From Bacteroidaceae bacterium (GTDB lineage: Bacteria > Bacteroidota > Bacteroidia > Bacteroidales > Bacteroidaceae): a stretch of DNA of 24,852 bases. Below, piece after piece: positions 6,887 through 15,427 of the stretch; positions within the stretch are counted from its first letter, which is position 1; every line of letters begins with the position of its first letter. A program made the translations under genes and the position numbers. Location of the stretch: the NCBI GenBank assembly GCA_900771425.1, contig CAAGNV010000041.1:1-24852 (forward strand). The letters are read 5' to 3'. Under the pieces are notes generated by a model, which searched no databases, was not told the DNA's origin, and saw only the letters and a program-made list of their open reading frames with translations.

Positions 6887-9800
6887 TTATTTTTCGTTTT
6901 CGTTTACTTTTATGCTCATGTAGCCGGAGTGTTCCTCTACGAAATTGAATATTTGGTGGCATGCATCGACTTTGAGCAAGTGTGGGCGCAGAGGTATGAG
7001 CCGGCCGGTTTTAAGTCGGAAGTTCAGCACGAGTTCGGTCCTGCCTGGATGTGAGGTGAAGAGCGATATCATGTCGTTTGCCAGTTCGCTTGCGCTGTCG
7101 AGTTCAAATGCCGTGTAGTCTATTGTTATGTCGAGACGCTCGACGAGTGAGTCCTTCACCAGTGCCATGATGCTTACGCTCTGTAAGTTGAAGTCGATGT
7201 AGTTCGGACTGTTCTTGTAGGGCTGGGTGACGATTGCCTCGCCGTAGATGCAGATGCCGAGTGTGAAACTGTTCTTGTACTTCTGCCATTGCTCGCCGAA
7301 GAGTGCAATGCGGCCCGAGCCGTTGTAGTCTTCGATGGTGACGAATCCGCAGGGCACTCCCTTGTTGGTCATGCGCTCGCTCACGTCGTTGACGATGCCT
7401 CCGAACTTGAGGACCTTGCCTCTTGGTAGCAGTGTCTTGTCGCTGAGTTCGGGTGCCTTGGTGTTGCATACGTGTTTCAGCACTACCTCGAAGTCGTCGA
7501 GCGGATGTGCCGAGAGGTAGATGCCGATGAGGTCGCGCTCACGGTTGAGGCGGTCCATCGTCGGCCATGTCTCTACGTCCTTTGGCAGTTCGGGGTGTAC
7601 GGTGGTTACCTCCATGGCTCCGAAGAGTCCGCCCTGTGCCTCGCACTTGTCGGCCTGGTAGCGGTTTCCGTATCTGACGAGTGTGTCGAGGTATGTCTCG
7701 CCTTGGCGGACTGGGTGGAAATAGGTCTCGCGTGGCAGCCCGAACGAGTCGAATGCTCCTGCCAGTGCCAGGCATTCCATGTTCTTGCGGTTGCAGGCGG
7801 TGAGGCTCACGCGCTCCACGAGGTCGAATATGCTCTTGTATGGTCCGTTCTTCTTGCGTTCGTTGATGATGGCTATTACTGCGCTTTCGCCTACGCCCTT
7901 GATTGCTGCCATGCCGAATCGTATGTTGCCCTGTCGGTTGACTGAGAACTTCAGGTTACTTTCGTTGATGTCGGGACCGAGGGTGCTGATGCCCATCGAC
8001 TTGCACTCATCCATGAGTTTCGTGATTTCCTTGATGTCGGCAAGGCTTCGGCTCATGACGGCTGCCATCCACTGTGCAGGGTAGTTTGCCTTGACGTATG
8101 CGGTCTGGAAGGCAACCCATGAGTAACAGGTGGCGTGACTCTTGTTGAATGCGTATGAAGCGAACTTCTCCCAGTCTGCCCATATCTTTTCCAGTACTTT
8201 TTCGTCGTGGCCGTTCTTCTTTCCTCCTTCAAGGAACTTCGGGTGCAGCATGTCCAGCTTGTCCTTCTGCTTCTTTCCCATTGCCTTACGGAGTGTGTCG
8301 CTCTCGCCTCGGGTGAAGTCGGCGAGCAGTCGGCTGAGCAGCATGACTTGCTCTTGATATACGGTGATGCCGTATGTGTCCTTGAGGTATCGCTCCATCA
8401 CGTCGATGTCGTACTTGATAGGCGTCTTGCCTAACTTGCGCTCGATGAAGTCAGGAATGTATTCGATAGGTCCCGGTCGGTAGAGGGCGTTCATGGCTAT
8501 GAGGTCCTCGAATACGTGTGGCTGCAGTTCGCGCAGGTATTTCTGCATACCTGCCGATTCGAACTGGAACGTGCCGATGGTTCTTCCGTCGCAGTACAGT
8601 TGGTATGTGGCGGGGTCTTCGATGTTGATGCCATCGACGTCGAGTTCGATGCCGAGGCTCTCGCGCACGTTTTCGACGGCTTCCTTCAGTTGTGACAGTG
8701 TCTTCAGTCCGAGGAAGTCCATCTTGATGAGTCCGGTCTCTTCGATGACGTGTCCGTCGTACTGCGTGCAGTTGACTTTTTCTTTCGTGTCCTTGTCTTC
8801 GGCAGTACTTACAGGTACCCAGTCGGTTATGTCGTCGCGGCAGATGATGGTACCGCAGGCGTGTACTCCGGTGTTGCGCACGTTGTTTTCGAGCATCTGT
8901 GCGTATTTGATGGTGGTGCGCAGGTTTTCGTCGGGCGACGTGGCAGCGTCCTTCAGTTCGGGAACGCACGATATGGCGTTCTTCAGGTTCATCTTGCGTG
9001 GCTTGCCGTTTTCGTCGTCTGGCAGTTTGTCAGGTATGGCCTTGCAGATGGCGTTCACGGTGTTGAGCGGCACTTTCTGTACTCGTGCCACGTCCTTGAT
9101 GGCGAGTTTCGTTGCCATCGTGCCGTATGTGATGATGTGTGCCACCTTCTCGGCTCCGTATTTTTCTGTTACCCACTGCAGTACCTTGCCGCGGCCGTCG
9201 TCGTCGAAATCGACGTCGATATCTGGCAGACTGATACGGTCAGGGTTGAGGAATCGCTCGAACAGCAGGTCGTACTTGATAGGATCGACTCGTGTGATTT
9301 CGAGACAGTAGGCAACGGTGCTTCCGGCAGCACTGCCTCGGCCCGGGCCTACCCATACGCCGAGTTCCTGACGGGCAGCACGTATGTAGTCCTGTACGAT
9401 GAGGAAGTAACCGGGGAATCCCATGGTCTTCATGACGTGGAGTTCGAAGCGTATCTGCTTCACGACGTCCTCGGGGACGGGATCGCCGTAGTACTTCCTT
9501 GCTCCTTCGAAGGTGAGTTTCTCCAGGTAGTCGGCTTCGAACTTGATGCGGTAGAGTTTGTCGTAGCCTCCCAGTTTCTTTATCTTCTTCTGTCCTTCCT
9601 CTTCCGACATGATGACGTTGCCGTTCTCGTCGCGTGTAAATTCGTCGAAGAGTTCCTTTTCGGTCAGTCGCTGTCGGTATTCTTCTTCGGTTCCGAAGTC
9701 CTTCGGAATGTCGAAGTTAGGCATGATAGGTGCGTGGTCGATGCTGTATGTCTCGACCTTGTCGAGTATCTCGATGGTGTTTGACAGTGCTTCGGGTATG

Positions 9801-10621
9801 TCGGCGAACACTTCGTTCATCTCCTCGCGCGTCTTCATCCACTCTTGCTTTGAGTAGAGCATGCGGCTTGGGTCGTCGAGGTCCTTGCCGGTGCTGACGC
9901 ACAGCAGTCGGTCGTGTGCTTCTGCATTTTCTTCATCGACGAAGTGTACGTCGTTGGTGCATATCAGCTTGATGTCGTACTTGCGTGCCAGGTTGATGAT
10001 TACGCTGTTGGCCTGTTGCTGGAGTTGGAATGTCTCGCGGTTGGCTTTCTGCATCGGGTCTTTCACTTCGTGGCGCTGCAGTTCGAGGTAATAGTCTTCG
10101 CCGAACAGGTTCTTGAACCACTGCACGGCTTCCTCTGCCTTGTCCTCCTTACTCCTTAATATATAATATGGGACTTCGCCTCCGAGACATGCCGAGCAGC
10201 AGATGAGTCCTTCGTGGTATTTCTCTATTTCGCTGTGGTCGGTACGTGGTCGTGAGTAGAAGCCTCGTGTCCATGCGTGGCTTACCAGCTTCACCAGGTT
10301 GTGATATCCTGTCTCGTTCTTGGCAAGCAATATGAGGTGCCATCCGCTGTTGTCGATCTTCTCTTCCTTCAGGTCCATGCTACGGCGCGCACAATAGACC
10401 TCACAGCCGAATATAGGCTTGAAGTCGAGTTCGGGGTTCTTGCCCTTCAACTTGTTTGTATAGTTGAAGAACTCCTTGATGCCGAACATGTTGCCGTGGT
10501 CGGTGATGGCCAGTCCGCGCTGCCCGTCCTTGATGGCTTTATCTACCAGTCGCTGCACACTTGCCTGTCCGTCAAGTATGGAATACTGGGTGTGGGTGTG
10601 TAGATGGATGAAGTCTTGCAT
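6887..10621 (-). CDS. dnaE: DNA polymerase III alpha subunit
   Basis: A 1244-residue replicative polymerase, somewhat longer than the E. coli enzyme. The N-terminal PHP domain opens with HLHTHTQYSILDG and LAITDHGNM. Catalytic Asp residues are visible in PDIDVDFDDDGR (about residues 465-475) and KMDFLGLKTL (about 632). The primer/nucleotide binding region GPGRGSAAGS, the finger motif QEQVMLLSRLLADFTRGESD, the helix-hairpin-helix region (IKGVGESAV) and a C-terminal OB fold (VLKFGGIVNDV onward, about 1067-1120) are all present. The start at 10621 gives the expected MxDFIHLHTHT beginning. It lies 15 bases after tsaE and eight bases before mrp, so the three probably form one transcript from the promoter at 11157-11188. 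Confidence 0.98.
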   Translation of the reverse strand: MQDFIHLHTHTQYSILDGQASVQRLVDKAIKDGQRGLAITDHGNMFGIKEFFNYTNKLKGKNPELDFKPIFGCEVYCARRSMDLKEEKIDNSGWHLILLAKNETGYHNLVKLVSHAWTRGFYSRPRTDHSEIEKYHEGLICCSACLGGEVPYYILRSKEDKAEEAVQWFKNLFGEDYYLELQRHEVKDPMQKANRETFQLQQQANSVIINLARKYDIKLICTNDVHFVDEENAEAHDRLLCVSTGKDLDDPSRMLYSKQEWMKTREEMNEVFADIPEALSNTIEILDKVETYSIDHAPIMPNFDIPKDFGTEEEYRQRLTEKELFDEFTRDENGNVIMSEEEGQKKIKKLGGYDKLYRIKFEADYLEKLTFEGARKYYGDPVPEDVVKQIRFELHVMKTMGFPGYFLIVQDYIRAARQELGVWVGPGRGSAAGSTVAYCLEITRVDPIKYDLLFERFLNPDRISLPDIDVDFDDDGRGKVLQWVTEKYGAEKVAHIITYGTMATKLAIKDVARVQKVPLNTVNAICKAIPDKLPDDENGKPRKMNLKNAISCVPELKDAATSPDENLRTTIKYAQMLENNVRNTGVHACGTIICRDDITDWVPVSTAEDKDTKEKVNCTQYDGHVIEETGLIKMDFLGLKTLSQLKEAVENVRESLGIELDVDGINIEDPATYQLYCDGRTIGTFQFESAGMQKYLRELQPHVFEDLIAMNALYRPGPIEYIPDFIERKLGKTPIKYDIDVMERYLKDTYGITVYQEQVMLLSRLLADFTRGESDTLRKAMGKKQKDKLDMLHPKFLEGGKKNGHDEKVLEKIWADWEKFASYAFNKSHATCYSWVAFQTAYVKANYPAQWMAAVMSRSLADIKEITKLMDECKSMGISTLGPDINESNLKFSVNRQGNIRFGMAAIKGVGESAVIAIINERKKNGPYKSIFDLVERVSLTACNRKNMECLALAGAFDSFGLPRETYFHPVRQGETYLDTLVRYGNRYQADKCEAQGGLFGAMEVTTVHPELPKDVETWPTMDRLNRERDLIGIYLSAHPLDDFEVVLKHVCNTKAPELSDKTLLPRGKVLKFGGIVNDVSERMTNKGVPCGFVTIEDYNGSGRIALFGEQWQKYKNSFTLGICIYGEAIVTQPYKNSPNYIDFNLQSVSIMALVKDSLVERLDITIDYTAFELDSASELANDMISLFTSHPGRTELVLNFRLKTGRLIPLRPHLLKVDACHQIFNFVEEHSGYMSIKVNENEK

Positions 10622-10636
10622 AAGTCGTGATGGGGG

Positions 10637-11047
10637 TTACATTGTCAGGAGCCTACGTCCGTCGTCCGTCTCTTCGATAGTTACTTTCACCGTCTCGTCG
10701 GGCAGGTATTCGCCGATGAGTTCGGGCCACTCCATGAAGCAGAGGCAGTCCGAGGCGATGTAGTCTTCGAACCCGATGTCCATTACTTCGGCAGGACGCT
10801 TGATGCGGTAGAAGTCGAAGTGGAAGATCGGCTCGCCGTGCTTGTCCTGATATTCGTTGACGATGGCGAATGTAGGCGAGTTGATGACGTCGGTCACGCC
10901 CAGTTGCTCGCATACGGCCTTGATGAACGTGGTCTTGCCTGCACCCATCTTGCCGTAAAAGGCAAACAGCCGGTTGTCGCCCATGGCGCTGATGAACTGG
11001 CTGGCTGCTTCGTGTATTTGCTCTAATGAGTCAATCGTTATGTTCAT
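10637..11047 (-). CDS. tsaE: tRNA threonylcarbamoyladenosine biosynthesis ATPase TsaE
   Basis: A 136-residue P-loop protein from the ATG at 11047. Upstream codons in the same frame (to 11146) look non-coding and are rejected. It shows Walker A GKMGAGKTT near residue 32, the family motifs INSPTFAIVNEY and FHFDFYRIK, and the C-terminal EWPELIGEYLP. TsaE works with TsaB and TsaD to make t6A at position 37 of ANN-reading tRNAs; it is an ATPase that resets the complex. It is the first gene of the tsaE-dnaE-mrp run and has a strong promoter about 110 bases upstream. Confidence 0.95.
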   Translation of the reverse strand: MNITIDSLEQIHEAASQFISAMGDNRLFAFYGKMGAGKTTFIKAVCEQLGVTDVINSPTFAIVNEYQDKHGEPIFHFDFYRIKRPAEVMDIGFEDYIASDCLCFMEWPELIGEYLPDETVKVTIEETDDGRRLLTM

Positions 11048-11156
11048 GCTCTTGGTTGATTGTTCGGTGGTTATGTCTCGCCTGCCTGTACGGTGACAGG
11101 GCGTGGCAGCGTAACTGCAGCGGGCATGCACATAGTGCATCCCCACATTTCGAAGG

Positions 11157-11188
11157 CAAAGTTAGCAATAATAATTGACGCCACCAAA
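11157..11188 (-). promoter_or_regulatory. Strong Bacteroidetes promoter for tsaE-dnaE-mrp
   Basis: On the minus strand TTTG (11188-11185), a 20-nt spacer, then TAACTTTG (11164-11157) give a full match to the -33/-7 consensus. Transcription would start near 11150, leaving about a 100-nt leader before tsaE. Confidence 0.75.
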
Positions 11189-11329
11189 CTTCGTGGGTTT
11201 GAATTTTCGATATTTCGTTTCGTTCGTATGTTTCCACTGTTTTACTTCACTCTTTGCCTGAAAACACAGAAAAAGTGCGTCGGCAGTTGATTTGTGTGGG
11301 AAAGACATGGCGGTGAACGGATTATTTGC

Positions 11330-11337
11330 TATCTTTG
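11330..11337 (+). promoter_or_regulatory. -7 promoter box of the esterase/xylanase unit
   Basis: TATCTTTG followed by CA matches TAnnTTTG, 46 bases before the esterase ATG. No TTTG lies at the expected -33 distance, so an activator may be needed; that last point is inference. Confidence 0.55.
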
Positions 11338-11383
11338 CATGATAAATAAATCAATTAATTAATCAACCAATAAACACAATCTT

Positions 11384-12454
11384 ATGAAAATGACAAGACA
11401 TCTTGCAGTGGTCGGCTGTATGCTGATGGCTGCGTTCGCAAGCACCGAAATGAAAGCACAGAAACCAAAGGTATTGCCTGACCACCGCGTTCAATTCACT
11501 GTCCGTGCACCTCAGGCACAGCGCGTACAGATTGACCTGGGCAAGCAATATGACCTCGTGAAGGGCGACAACGGCATGTGGACCGTCACTACCGACCCTC
11601 AGTCCGAAGGTTTCCACTATTACTTCCTCATCGTTGACGGAGTGAAGACTCCGGATCCTGCCAGTGATCCGTTCTACGGATGCAGCAGCATGGCAAGTGG
11701 TATCGAAATCCCTTATCCAGAAGGCGATAACCGATTCTATCAGCAAGACGTTGCACGCGGAACCATAGCACAGAAGTTCTATTTCTCAACGACCGAAAAC
11801 GCTTGGCGCCGTATGTTCGTATATCTGCCTGCCAAGTATTTCGAGAGCAACGAGAAGTTCCCTGTGCTCTACCTTATGCACGGAGGTGGCGAGGACGAGA
11901 CTGGCTGGGCTAACCAGGGACGTACCGACATCATACTGGACAACCTCATCGCTCAGGGCAAGGCTAAACCAATGATTATCGCCATGCTCGACGGCAACAC
12001 ACGCGACTTCAATTCAGAACTCTTCAAGGATTGCATACCATTCGTTGAGAAGAACTTCCGCGTCAAGACCGATGCAGCCAACCGTGGACTCGCTGGTCTG
12101 TCGATGGGTGGTATCCAGACTCTCAATGCCGTCGTTCCTACACCTGAGATGTTCGGATATGTAGGTATCTTCAGTTCTGGCTGGTTCGCACAGGCAGGTC
12201 CTATGGGCGGTGGCGACAACGAGAAGATGTACAAGATGCTTGAAGACCGCAAGGACTTCTACAACAAGCAGTTCAAGGAGTTCTTCTTCACTATGGGCGG
12301 CGAGGAAGACATCGCTTACAACAACTGTAAGGTGATGCGTGCACGTCTTGACAAGATAGGCATCAAATATACTTACTTCGAGACTCTGGGCGGACACACT
12401 TGGCCAGTATGGCGCGAGAGCATCTATCAGTTCGCACAGAAGATTTTCAAGTAA
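11384..12454 (+). CDS. CE1-type carbohydrate esterase (feruloyl/acetyl esterase-like)
   Basis: A 356-residue secreted alpha/beta hydrolase. A signal peptide ends around MKAQ (residues 21-25). Residues about 30-120 form a CBM48/Ig-like N-terminal domain (VQFTVRAPQAQRVQIDLG, then MWTVTTDP and FHYYFLIVDG). The hydrolase domain follows, with the nucleophile elbow GLSMGG (Ser240), a likely catalytic Asp in GGEEDIAY (about Asp309) and His338 in GGHTWPVWR. Proteins with this arrangement remove ferulic or acetyl groups from xylan; the exact ester is not readable. The xylanase gene starts 19 bases downstream, so the two probably form one unit that debranches and cuts arabinoxylan. Confidence 0.88.
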   Translation: MKMTRHLAVVGCMLMAAFASTEMKAQKPKVLPDHRVQFTVRAPQAQRVQIDLGKQYDLVKGDNGMWTVTTDPQSEGFHYYFLIVDGVKTPDPASDPFYGCSSMASGIEIPYPEGDNRFYQQDVARGTIAQKFYFSTTENAWRRMFVYLPAKYFESNEKFPVLYLMHGGGEDETGWANQGRTDIILDNLIAQGKAKPMIIAMLDGNTRDFNSELFKDCIPFVEKNFRVKTDAANRGLAGLSMGGIQTLNAVVPTPEMFGYVGIFSSGWFAQAGPMGGGDNEKMYKMLEDRKDFYNKQFKEFFFTMGGEEDIAYNNCKVMRARLDKIGIKYTYFETLGGHTWPVWRESIYQFAQKIFK

Positions 12455-12473
12455 ATAACCCACACTCACACTT

Positions 12474-14978
12474 ATGACTTTAGCCAAAGTACTTACACTC
12501 GCAACATTGCTCGTGCCGGCATCGTCAGTGCTGGCACAGAGCACGGAGGTGATATGTGATACCATCGACATCTGCAAGAAAAATAACTCCGATACGTACG
12601 TAACATACACCACCTCACGAAGCATTGCCGAAAACCACAGGCTATGCGTGTTCACGTCGCGCTACACCGACTTCAATGCCGTGATAAGCGGAAAGGGTGA
12701 CCTTTACATCTACAGCGGCGGCGAGCGTACGTACCTCGGCGAACATAAGGACAAGAAATACCCTGCATGGCCCAACTTCAAGGGTAGCATGCATGTGTTT
12801 CCTTACAAGAAAGTAGATGGCAGTGCCGGATTCTACGGAGTGGTGATGAACCATAACGGCAAGGCATTCAGTCCGGAAAACATTGACGACTGCGTCAAGT
12901 CGGGCAAGGTCAACACAATGCTCGGCAAGAACGTGGTCGTGCTGCACGAAGGCTCAACCATGGCAAGCGAGAACGGTGTGCGTGCATGCCGGTTGGGCGA
13001 ACTCCAGATGGAGAAGGGCAGCAAACTCTATGGCTATTACAAGGGCAACTCGTCGGCGCAAGCCTTTTACATGGTCGGCAACCTCGGTACCGATGCAGTG
13101 CTGGCGGGACAGATACTGCCGTCGGCATCGAGCGGTTCGGCTGTCGGACTGATAAAGGAAGGAGCCGGTACCTACCGCATTACCGGTACGGGCAACAACA
13201 TAAATGCCGGAATACGCATATTCGACGGCGCAGTGATGGTGAACAGCGCCACTACCGTGTCTGACATCCTCGTGTTCCGTAAGGGAGTACTCGGCGGGAC
13301 AGGAACCGTCAACGGCAATACGGAAGCATACGGCACGGTCAACCCAGGCGACGAACTCATCGGAAGCCTGAAGATGAAGACGCTGCAGATGCATCCTGAG
13401 TCGCGGCTCATGTTCGACATTACCGATGCCGACAACTACGACCAACTCACTGTTACTTCGACGCTCAAATATGCTGCCGACTGCGAGGACTTCACCACGT
13501 CGGAGCAACCGGCGCGGGTTAAGGTAAAACTCTCGGCTATGCACGACGTAAAGGTGGGCGACCAGTTCACACTGCTGAAAGCCAAGTCGAAATCCGACTT
13601 TCGGGGTGCCGATTGGCAATTCACCGTCATACTGCCGGTGCAGCATACATGGGCAGTCGATGAACGCAACGACAGCGATGGTTACAGCCTTACAATCAGG
13701 GTGGTGTCGCTCGACGATGACCCTGCCAATGCCGGTAACGACGATGACGATGAACCCGGCGGCGATATAGGCGGCGACGGCGATGACGATACGACCACTT
13801 ACGGCAACGACGGCGACAGACATTACCTCCGTTACTATGCCGACCAGGCAAAGAAGAAGATAGGCGTGGCTGTAAGCACTTGGTATCAGAACCTGAACGA
13901 CGGCAACGACGCTTCGACCAAGGCCATTAAGGACAACTTCAACATGATTGTTGCCGAGAACGAGATGAAGTTCGAAAACACCGAACCGTCACGCAATAAC
14001 TTCTCGTATGGAGGCGGCGACCAGATAGTTCAACTCGCAAGTTACAGCAACATGATGGTCCGTGGACATACGCTTGCCTGGCACTCGCAGTGTCCGGGAT
14101 GGCTTTCGGTTGATGGTAAGAAGAACGATAAAAACTGGACACGCGACGAACTGCTCGGCATACTCAAAAACCATATACTCAACGTCGTAGGTCATTACCG
14201 ACTGAAAGTGAGCGAATGGGACGTCGTCAACGAATGTCTCGACGATGACCAAAGCATACTGCGTACAAATCCAAATGGCTATAAACTGCGCAGTGAGTCC
14301 GTCTGGACCAAAGTCATAGGCGAGGACTTCATCGACTCGGCATTCGTATGGGCACATCAGGCCGACAAGCATGCACGCCTCTACCTCAACGACTACGACG
14401 TGGAGTTTAAGGGCAAGGCAAAAACTCAGGCTCTGTATAACCTGGCAAAACGACTGAAAGAAAGCGGCATACCTATCGACGGAGTAGGGCTGCAGTGCCA
14501 CTTCGACGTGGGCAATGTCGATTCTACGGCACTCAACGACAACATTGCACAGTTTGCCGACTTGGGACTTTACTGCATGCTGACCGAAGTGGATCTTGGC
14601 ACACCGACAGCCACTGCCGACAACCTGCAGCGTCAGGCTCGCAACTACCATGCCATAACCAATATCGTGCTCAACAACGACAACTGCCGTGGCATGGTCA
14701 TCTGGGGCTTGGCTGATAACATATCGTGGCGAACGAACTCAAATCCACTGCTTTTCTCGAACGGACTCGTGCGCAAGCCTGCATATTTCGCCGTACGTCA
14801 TGCCTTACGCACGTACCTGGCGACCGACATCTTCGGTGTGAAAGAAGATAGAGTCGGCCTTGACCTGTTCGGCAATTCTGCCTTTGGCTCGTACCTGACC
14901 GCTCCCGCAGTCGTAAATCATTCGCTGTCTGCACCCATCATGGTAAAGAACGGCAGGAAGTATTTGCTTCGACCATAA
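12474..14978 (+). CDS. GH10 endo-1,4-beta-xylanase with beta-helix-like N-terminal half
   Basis: An 834-residue secreted protein with a signal peptide ending near VLAQ (residues 1-22). Residues about 25-400 are not a usual xylan-binding module: they hold repeats like those of autotransporter passenger domains (GLIKEGAGTYRITGTGNNI, GGTGTVNGNTEAYGTVNPGD), which suggests a right-handed beta-helix. An Asp/Gly-rich acidic linker follows (about 415-445). The GH10 barrel covers about 452-785, with acid/base Glu587 in WDVVNE and nucleophile Glu705 in TEVD, plus WHSQCPGW and VIWGLADN. The C-terminus ends IMVKNGRKYLLRP, like a weak version of the tail of the surface protein at 163. It would cut the xylan backbone outside the cell or at the cell surface. 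A strong terminator follows 22 bases after the stop. Confidence 0.93.
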   Translation: MTLAKVLTLATLLVPASSVLAQSTEVICDTIDICKKNNSDTYVTYTTSRSIAENHRLCVFTSRYTDFNAVISGKGDLYIYSGGERTYLGEHKDKKYPAWPNFKGSMHVFPYKKVDGSAGFYGVVMNHNGKAFSPENIDDCVKSGKVNTMLGKNVVVLHEGSTMASENGVRACRLGELQMEKGSKLYGYYKGNSSAQAFYMVGNLGTDAVLAGQILPSASSGSAVGLIKEGAGTYRITGTGNNINAGIRIFDGAVMVNSATTVSDILVFRKGVLGGTGTVNGNTEAYGTVNPGDELIGSLKMKTLQMHPESRLMFDITDADNYDQLTVTSTLKYAADCEDFTTSEQPARVKVKLSAMHDVKVGDQFTLLKAKSKSDFRGADWQFTVILPVQHTWAVDERNDSDGYSLTIRVVSLDDDPANAGNDDDDEPGGDIGGDGDDDTTTYGNDGDRHYLRYYADQAKKKIGVAVSTWYQNLNDGNDASTKAIKDNFNMIVAENEMKFENTEPSRNNFSYGGGDQIVQLASYSNMMVRGHTLAWHSQCPGWLSVDGKKNDKNWTRDELLGILKNHILNVVGHYRLKVSEWDVVNECLDDDQSILRTNPNGYKLRSESVWTKVIGEDFIDSAFVWAHQADKHARLYLNDYDVEFKGKAKTQALYNLAKRLKESGIPIDGVGLQCHFDVGNVDSTALNDNIAQFADLGLYCMLTEVDLGTPTATADNLQRQARNYHAITNIVLNNDNCRGMVIWGLADNISWRTNSNPLLFSNGLVRKPAYFAVRHALRTYLATDIFGVKEDRVGLDLFGNSAFGSYLTAPAVVNHSLSAPIMVKNGRKYLLRP

Positions 14979-15000
14979 ACGCATATAGGCGTAACGCTGA

Positions 15001-15036
15001 AATGTGACCGTGCGATGGCATGGTCACATTTTTTTT
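15001..15036 (+). terminator. Rho-independent terminator of the esterase/xylanase unit
   Basis: AATGTGACC (15001-15009) pairs perfectly with GGTCACATT (15022-15030). Four inner pairs, one of them G-U, extend the stem to a GATG loop, and a T run reaches 15036. Confidence 0.9.
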
Positions 15037-15116
15037 GCTCCAACCTGCCTGGTCTATACCTCCGTGTCACATCATCTATTCTGTCACTCACCCATCTGTT
15101 TTGTTACTGCTGCAAC

Positions 15117-15190
15117 GTAGTGGTTTACTACTGCGTCGGTGTAGTAAACTGTCACGACGCAGTTTATTACTACCACGTCGGTGTAGTAAG
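15117..15190. repeat. Alternating hairpin cluster
   Basis: The elements GTAGT and ACTAC alternate five times. GTTTACTAC (15123-15131) pairs with GTAGTAAAC (15141-15149), and TTACTAC (15167-15173) pairs with GTAGTAA (15183-15189). Both loops end in CGTCGGT. A competing stem, CTGCGTCG (15131-15138) with CGACGCAG (15155-15162), is also perfect, so folds exclude one another. Hairpin centres are about 42 nt apart with the alternative one midway, giving a spacing of about 21 nt. Confidence 0.75.
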
Positions 15191-15343
15191 AAACGTACCC
15201 CGTGATGACAGGAATGAACTTGCCTGTGCATTTCAATTACTCAATCTGCTTTTTATGCTTTGCCAGACGTGCATTGTCTGCCGGTGACTGACGATTCACG
15301 GCGATTCAGTTTGTTATAAGACAGAAACTGTCATTGTCGGGGT

Positions 15344-15381
15344 AAAAAAAAGAATGCGGACTTTCGCAGCCCACATTCTTT
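15344..15381 (-). terminator. Rho-independent terminator of gdhA
   Basis: On the minus strand AAAGAATG plus TGG (15381-15371) pairs with CCG plus CATTCTTT (15359-15349), an 11-bp stem with one G-U, followed by Ts to 15344. It lies 47 bases after the gdhA stop. Confidence 0.85.
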
Positions 15382-15427
15382 CACTTGTCGTGTATATATT
15401 TGTTTTTGCTATGGTGATGACTATTGA

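Larger units (their letters stand above)
11048..11383. other. Divergent intergenic region between tsaE and the esterase gene
   Basis: This 336-base gap carries back-to-back promoters: minus-strand boxes at 11157-11188 for tsaE and a plus-strand -7 box at 11330-11337 for the esterase. I see no gene or clear repeat in it. Confidence 0.7.
14979..15427. other. Convergent intergenic region between the xylanase gene and gdhA
   Basis: This 449-base gap holds the xylanase terminator (15001-15036), an alternating hairpin cluster (15117-15190) and the gdhA terminator (15344-15381). An open frame at 15015-15287 runs through the hairpins, is rich in Cys/Val/Tyr and has no protein-like features; I do not count it as a gene. 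Confidence 0.7.

Noticed and set aside
8493..9784. Long plus-strand frames of 272 and 344 residues
   Set aside because: They lie antisense to dnaE, which has full polymerase motifs through this stretch.
12954..13823. 289-residue minus-strand frame
   Set aside because: Antisense to the xylanase N-terminal half; no start signals or family features.
15015..15287. 90-residue plus-strand frame
   Set aside because: It crosses the xylanase terminator and the hairpin cluster; the composition is not protein-like.
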